Positions 59,442 to 64,000 of a stretch of 64,000 nucleotides of DNA are shown here, piece by piece. The number at the start of each line of letters is the position of its first letter. Positions within the stretch are counted from its first letter, which is position 1. Where the stretch lies: positions 275,413 to 339,412 of the forward strand of contig NZ_FMXN01000002.1 of NCBI RefSeq assembly GCF_900104245.1, written 5' to 3'. This DNA comes from Pseudidiomarina indica (GTDB lineage: Bacteria; Pseudomonadota; Gammaproteobacteria; Enterobacterales; Alteromonadaceae). The notes under the pieces were generated by a model that worked only from the letters and a program-made list of their open reading frames with translations, ran no database searches and was not told the origin of the DNA. The translations under genes were made by a program, and so were the position numbers.

Positions 59442-60578
59442 ATGAGCAATCCTTATTTAAATCCAGCCATTCCATCGCCTTGTTACGTTTGTGACGAGGC
59501 GTTATTGGAACGTAATTTAAAGTTGATGCAACGTGTTCAACAAGAGAGCGGGGCCGATATTATTTTGGCCTTGAAGGGATTCTCTATGTGGAGCACCTTC
59601 TCGCTGGTCGCGGAGTACCTCAAAGGCTGTACCGCCAGCTCGGTCTGGGAAGCTCGTCTTGCTGCCGAAGAATTTGGTGCTGAAGTCCATGCCTATGCCC
59701 CTGCGTATAAGCAACAAGATATCGATGAGCTATTACCTTTAGTGCATCACATTTCATTTAACAGCTTAACCCAGTGGCAGCGTTACCAAGACCAAGTTCT
59801 AGCGGCAGGCGTTTCTGCTGGATTACGGGTTAACCCAGAGCATCAGGAAGCAGAAACTGAGTTATATGACCCAAGCGCTCCAGGTTCCCGCTTAGGGATC
59901 CGAGCAGCTGAGCTCGAAGGGGCTGATTTAACCGGCATTGAAGGCCTCCACGTGCATAACCTCTGCGAATGTGACTCGTTCGCTTTGGAACGCACTTTGG
60001 CTGCAGTAGAAAGCAAGTTTGGGCATTTACTGCATCAAATGAAATGGTTGAATCTAGGGGGCGGTCATTTAATGACTCGCGAAGGTTATGATGTTGACCA
60101 TTTGATTAAACAGCTCAAGCGGTTACAGGAAACCTATGGCATCCGCGTCATTCTAGAGCCTGGCTCAGCTGTCGCTTGGCAAACGGGTCCTCTGGTGGCA
60201 GAAGTTGTCGATATCGTCCATAACGAAGGCGCTATTGCCATTCTCGATATTTCGGCAACCGCACACATGCCGGATGTGTTAGAAATGCCTTATCGCCCGA
60301 CCATCACCGGTGCCGATGAGGCTGGCGTATTACCCTACACCTACAAGTTGGGTGGGAACTCCTGTCTTGCTGGCGACGTCATTGGCGCCTACAGCTTTGC
60401 AGAGCCGCTACAACCGGGTGATAGAATCCTGTTTGAAGATATGATGCACTACACCATGGTCAAAACAACGTTCTTTAATGGTGTTGAGCATCCAAGCATT
60501 GGCATTATTCGCCGGGATGGCCGTTTTGATCTAGTTCGTAAGTTTGACTACAGTGATTTCCGCTCACGGTTGTCATAA
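59442..60578 (+). CDS. nspC: Carboxynorspermidine decarboxylase NspC
   Basis: PLP-dependent alanine-racemase-fold decarboxylase, 378 residues, giving norspermidine or spermidine. The PLP Lys45 is in ILALKGFSMWSTF; other marks are GLRVNPEHQEAETELYDPSA, GLHVHNLCECDSF, LEPGSAVAWQTG and GGNSCLAGDVIGAY with the partner-site Cys. It starts four bases after the dehydrogenase stop, inside the same operon. No diaminobutyrate aminotransferase/decarboxylase gene lies in the window, so which diamine feeds it is open. Confidence 0.93.
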   Translation: MSNPYLNPAIPSPCYVCDEALLERNLKLMQRVQQESGADIILALKGFSMWSTFSLVAEYLKGCTASSVWEARLAAEEFGAEVHAYAPAYKQQDIDELLPLVHHISFNSLTQWQRYQDQVLAAGVSAGLRVNPEHQEAETELYDPSAPGSRLGIRAAELEGADLTGIEGLHVHNLCECDSFALERTLAAVESKFGHLLHQMKWLNLGGGHLMTREGYDVDHLIKQLKRLQETYGIRVILEPGSAVAWQTGPLVAEVVDIVHNEGAIAILDISATAHMPDVLEMPYRPTITGADEAGVLPYTYKLGGNSCLAGDVIGAYSFAEPLQPGDRILFEDMMHYTMVKTTFFNGVEHPSIGIIRRDGRFDLVRKFDYSDFRSRLS

Positions 60579-60602
60579 AACGATAGCTATCTGAATCAAA
60601 GT

Positions 60603-60639
60603 AAAACGCAGTCTAACAGCCATTAGACTGCGTTTTTTT
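60603..60639. terminator. Rho-independent terminator after nspC (probably bidirectional)
   Basis: AAAACGCAGTCTAA (60603-60616) and TTAGACTGCGTTTT (60623-60636) form a 14-bp stem around CAGCCA, followed by TTT on the plus strand. On the minus strand the stem also ends in TTTT, so it can serve coaX, whose stop lies at 60638. Confidence 0.9.
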
Positions 60640-61384
60640 ATTGCTTCCGCCCTTCTCTTGCGTAGCACGCTAACCCCTGTAGAACGAGCTCGCTGCGCAC
60701 CTCACCCCGGCGCTTAAGATCGGCGGGTAACAAAGGAATCGAGCCTCCGCTGTATAAGATGCGGTAATCAAACCAATCGAGTTCGGTTTCTGAAACTGCA
60801 ATCGCCTGTCGAACCAGCCCGACAAAGCTATTGACGCAGCCATTGAGCAAGCAATCAGTGGTGTTTTGCCCCAGTTGATGAGCCTTTCCCCACTGTTCTG
60901 CAGCGTTAGGAAAGACCTTAGGAGCACGATTCACCACGGACTCCCGCATCAAGTTCACTCCCGGTGCAATCCAACCACCTAAGTGTTCCCCTTGCTCGTT
61001 AAGCCAGTCAACCGTAATCGCTGTACCCGCATCCACAATAACCGTGGCTTTGGGCTGCTCATCAAACGCGCCAACGAGTGCCAACCAACGGTCCACTCCA
61101 AGGCGCTCAGCTTCACGATACGAGGTGGTGACGCCAAAAGCCGAAGCTTCACTATTAATTTCAATCACCGGCACTGCGACGCCTTGCAGCCAATCAATTA
61201 ATGCCTGTTGCCTGTCTTTCCCACTGACGCAAGCGAGCCAAACACTGTCGAGAGGAGCTGGCAATGGCAGCTCTGCTAATTCGGTGTAGGTCACGTTTTG
61301 CCAAGGTTCAAGATAGCCATTCTCATCCATGAGCGCCATTTTGACTCGGGTATTTCCTGCGTCTAACAATAATTTATGCGTCAT
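60638..61384 (-). CDS. coaX: Type III pantothenate kinase
   Basis: First committed step of CoA synthesis; 248 residues, ASKHA fold. Motifs: LLLDAGNTRVKMAL at the start (phosphate-binding), the RLGVDRWLALVGA segment, VIVDAGTAITVDWL, GGWIAPGVNLMRES and ILYSGGSIPLL. It overlaps birA by 11 bases. E. coli carries the unrelated coaA at this position after birA, so a non-homologous enzyme occupies the same slot. Confidence 0.96.
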   Translation of the reverse strand: MTHKLLLDAGNTRVKMALMDENGYLEPWQNVTYTELAELPLPAPLDSVWLACVSGKDRQQALIDWLQGVAVPVIEINSEASAFGVTTSYREAERLGVDRWLALVGAFDEQPKATVIVDAGTAITVDWLNEQGEHLGGWIAPGVNLMRESVVNRAPKVFPNAAEQWGKAHQLGQNTTDCLLNGCVNSFVGLVRQAIAVSETELDWFDYRILYSGGSIPLLPADLKRRGEVRSELVLQGLACYAREGRKQ

Positions 61385-62363
61385 ACCTTAAACTTACCTC
61401 TCCTGCATGGAAGCGCTCTAGTTTACCATTGCGGCTTAGTAACAACGCGCCGGTATCATCAATTCCTTCTGCAATTCCTTCAATCACGGTATCACCCATG
61501 ATAACGCAAACTGGCTTTTTCGCTAATCGGTCAAGTCGGTTCCACCGCGCGGTAAATGCAGCTAATCCGTGTTGACCATACTCTCGCAATGCTGCCCGGG
61601 TTTTCATGATGAGCAGTGCAGCAAGGCGATTACGATCAATGGGCGTCGGCAATAACTGACTTAAATCAGTCCACGGCTGATCGATTTTATCACTAAGGTA
61701 CGAGGGAATCGCAATATTCAATCCTACCCCAATCACCACATGTGCTGTATCTAAGGCCTGGCCTTCTAGCTCAATTAAAACACCGGCTATTTTTTTATCA
61801 TGAATAATCACGTCATTCGGCCATTTCAATTGCACATCGTAGACCCCTAATTCACTCAGGAGCTCAGCAACCACGGTACCAATCACTAAGCTGAGCCCCA
61901 TAGCAGCACTCATCCCTTGTTCCAAGCGCCAATACATACTCATGTATAAATTGCTCGCAAATGGTGATAGCCAGCGTTTACCGCGACGTCCTCGGCCTTG
62001 CGTTTGGGCTTCAGCCAAGAGCGCATGGCCAGAACTTATCCCATATTTAATGCCGTGTTTAACTCGGTCATTGGTCGAAGTCACGATTCGCTCTAACGCC
62101 ACATTGGTTGAATCTTCTTGGTATTCTTCCAATAACTCCTGTAACTCTGGCAGGCTGAGTAATTGCAGTGGGCTCGATAACCGATACCCCTTGCCGGTGA
62201 CACGGAACACATCAATACCAAGCTTTTGAACATCTTTAATATATTGGCTGATGGCAGTACGGCTTACGCCTAGAGCTGCTCCTAACTCTTCCCCGGAATG
62301 AAATTGTCCATCGCTGAGCGTTTCGATGACTCGGACAACACGTTCAATCCTCAACGGCTTCAT
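61374..62363 (-). CDS. birA: Bifunctional biotin operon repressor / biotin-protein ligase BirA
   Basis: Ligates biotin to carboxyl carrier protein and represses biotin synthesis; 329 residues. An N-terminal winged HTH (about 1-62) has GEELGAALGVSRTAISQYIK; the ligase core has AEAQTQGRGRRGKRWLSP, LQLKWPNDVII and GVLIELEG, and an SH3-like C-terminal domain. Presence of the HTH means it should also act as a regulator. It overlaps murB by ATGA and coaX by 11 bases. Confidence 0.96.
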   Translation of the reverse strand: MKPLRIERVVRVIETLSDGQFHSGEELGAALGVSRTAISQYIKDVQKLGIDVFRVTGKGYRLSSPLQLLSLPELQELLEEYQEDSTNVALERIVTSTNDRVKHGIKYGISSGHALLAEAQTQGRGRRGKRWLSPFASNLYMSMYWRLEQGMSAAMGLSLVIGTVVAELLSELGVYDVQLKWPNDVIIHDKKIAGVLIELEGQALDTAHVVIGVGLNIAIPSYLSDKIDQPWTDLSQLLPTPIDRNRLAALLIMKTRAALREYGQHGLAAFTARWNRLDRLAKKPVCVIMGDTVIEGIAEGIDDTGALLLSRNGKLERFHAGEVSLRYDA

Positions 62364-63361
62364 AATATCACCAATCCTTTTTGAGCTAACAAACGCACTT
62401 CCGCTTCAAGTTCAACACCATACATTTTATGAACCTGCTGCTGAATATAACGCGCTAAACAGACCACATCGTCCCCGACGGCGTTATGACTGTTCACCAA
62501 AACCAGGGCTTGTCGATCATGAACAGCAGCTCCTCCAATACGATGCCCTTTAAGCTGTAACTGGTCGATCATCCAGCCTGCTGCTAACTTTACTTTACCA
62601 CTCGGTAAATGATAGTGAGGCATTTGCGGATAATCCTGCTGGACTTGTTGCCATTGAGCTTGAGAGATTTCGGGATTTTTAAAAAAGCTCCCGGCATTTG
62701 GAATGACTGCTGGATCTGGCAATTTATTTTGCCGAATGCTGATCACCGCGTTCATGACCGTGGCTGCGGAAACATCCCCTCCCAGTGCCGCGAGTTCGCC
62801 GTAAGTTAACACTGGATTCCACGCTTTAGGGAACTCAAAGCGCACAGATAAAATCACCCACCGCATGGGATTCTGTTTAAACACGCTATCACGATAGCCA
62901 AATTGGCATTCAGCGGCGGGAAACACCTGATAAGTCGATCGCTCCCGATCCCACGTCTCAATCTCTCGAATAAATTGTGCGACTTCAACGCCATACGCGC
63001 CGATATTTTGCACGGGTGCAGCACCCACTGTACCTGGAATTAACGCTAAATTTTCAAGTCCATAAATTCCTTGGGCAGTTAAATTTATCACCAATTGATG
63101 CCAATTTTCGCCCGCTGCCACATCTACCAGCCAGTGATCTGCTGCTTCAGTGATCGTGATTCCCTGCATCCGCATTAAGGCAATCGGAAAGGAAATATCC
63201 GTTAGAAATAGGGTATTAGAGCCTTCACCTAACACATAGGCATTTCGCGGCAAGGATTCAACATCCTTCCGTTCACGTATCGTTAAAATGGAACGAGCTT
63301 TCGAAGGTAATCGAAAGGTGTGAAATTTTGATAAGTCTTCAAAAACTGAGAGTTTATTCAT
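62360..63361 (-). CDS. murB: UDP-N-acetylenolpyruvoylglucosamine reductase
   Basis: FAD/NADPH enzyme completing UDP-MurNAc for peptidoglycan; 333 residues, type I form. Motifs: KFHTFRLPSKA, FAD-binding VLGEGSNTLFL, GLENLALIPGTVGAAPVQNIGAYG, FGYRDSVFK with Arg, NAGSFFKNP with the proton-donor Ser and VELEAEVRLL with the catalytic Glu. It lies directly downstream of the rRNA operon on the same strand, in the E. coli order. Confidence 0.96.
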   Translation of the reverse strand: MNKLSVFEDLSKFHTFRLPSKARSILTIRERKDVESLPRNAYVLGEGSNTLFLTDISFPIALMRMQGITITEAADHWLVDVAAGENWHQLVINLTAQGIYGLENLALIPGTVGAAPVQNIGAYGVEVAQFIREIETWDRERSTYQVFPAAECQFGYRDSVFKQNPMRWVILSVRFEFPKAWNPVLTYGELAALGGDVSAATVMNAVISIRQNKLPDPAVIPNAGSFFKNPEISQAQWQQVQQDYPQMPHYHLPSGKVKLAAGWMIDQLQLKGHRIGGAAVHDRQALVLVNSHNAVGDDVVCLARYIQQQVHKMYGVELEAEVRLLAQKGLVIL

Positions 63362-63418
63362 GCGCTTGATTATAAGGTCAAATAATCAAGAACGGTAGCA
63401 GATGATGAATCGCGGGCA

Positions 63419-63450
63419 CAAAAAAACCCCGAGCGATGAAGCTCGGGGTT
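63419..63450 (-). terminator. Rho-independent terminator of the rRNA operon
   Basis: AACCCCGAGC (63425-63434) and GCTCGGGGTT (63441-63450) form a 10-bp stem around GATGAA; on the minus strand it is followed by a long T run (63426..63420). It lies just past the 5S gene and before murB. Confidence 0.92.
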
Positions 63451-63460
63451 CGTATTTGAA

Positions 63461-63577
63461 GCCTGGCAGTGTCCTACTCTCGCATGGGGAGGCCCCACAC
63501 TACCATCGGCGCTGAAGCGTTTCACTACTGAGTTCGGAAAGGATCAGGTGGTTCCACTTCGCTATGGCCGCCAGGCA
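63461..63577 (-). rRNA. rrf: 5S ribosomal RNA
   Basis: About 117 bases. The 5' end TGCCTGGCGGCCATAGCG pairs with the 3' end CTGCCAGGC; internal landmarks are CCGAACTCAGTAGTGAAACG and GATGGTAGTGTGGGG, as in other proteobacterial 5S genes. Exact ends may be off by one to three bases. About 117 bases of spacer separate it from the 23S 3' end, with no tRNA gene in it. Confidence 0.95.
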
Positions 63578-63694
63578 AAAACTGGTAACAATATCAACGC
63601 ACTGATTATAAAAACGATGCCACTCTCACCATCACGTCGGTAAAAGCTCGAACTTATGTCGCATTCACACAACCAAAACACTTTCGGTGTTGTA

Positions 63695-64000
<306 letters not shown>

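Overview
The window is ordinary chromosomal backbone of a marine-type gammaproteobacterium. Gene order and protein character suggest Alteromonadales, possibly Idiomarinaceae; this is inferred from synteny and remembered homologues, not from a database search. Nearly all of the 64 kb is coding. About 50 protein genes sit in short operons with many ATGA, TAATG or zero-base junctions. One tRNA-Leu lies near the left end, and the 3' end of an rRNA operon (partial 23S, then 5S) lies at the right end. I see no insertion sequence, prophage, integron, CRISPR array or defence island.

Layout: (1) 1-3565: rlmB (cut by the edge), rnr, tRNA-Leu(CAA) and an RDD membrane protein. (2) 3568-10708: lptG-lptF divergent from pepA-holC-valS, as in E. 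coli. (3) 10755-17736: a minus-strand block of rraB, plsC, parC, parE, yqiA, yqiB and nudF. (4) 17981-29198: tolC-lpxL, a CYTH-GlnE fusion, a short PutA and an acyl-CoA dehydrogenase. (5) 29279-37219: gspB/gspA, cca, uppP, folK-folB, plsY, tsaD and pilT. (6) 37264-46817: yggS-proC-yggT-DUF4426, a NhaP2-type antiporter, rdgB-hemW, trmB, an OmpA-type porin, mutY and yggX. (7) 46818-51581: a fused Kdo transferase/Kdo kinase, a glycosyltransferase and deaD. (8) 51857-60578: two aldehyde dehydrogenases, an NSS-family transporter with tmcA, and a carboxynorspermidine dehydrogenase/decarboxylase pair. (9) 60638-64000: coaX, birA, murB, 5S and 23S, the same order as the E. coli rrnB-murB-birA junction.

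Functional themes are envelope building (LptFG, LpxL, WaaA-KdkA, UppP, PlsC, PlsY, MurB, TolC, OmpA), RNA and translation work (RNase R, RlmB, ValS, Cca, TrmB, TsaD, TmcA, DeaD, RraB), DNA maintenance (ParCE, HolC, MutY, RdgB), cofactors (FolBK, CoaX, BirA, HemW, YggS) and proline/aldehyde/polyamine metabolism.

No wholly new multi-gene system is visible. The most unusual observations are two gene fusions (CYTH phosphatase with GlnE; WaaA with KdkA), a recurring arrangement in which the stop codons of gene ends, mostly convergent pairs, lie inside near-perfect inverted repeats, a strongly structured leader before plsY with three alternating TTTGCAT-type motifs, a CCA-adding enzyme without its HD motif, and a ParC with Ile at the classic quinolone-resistance Ser position.
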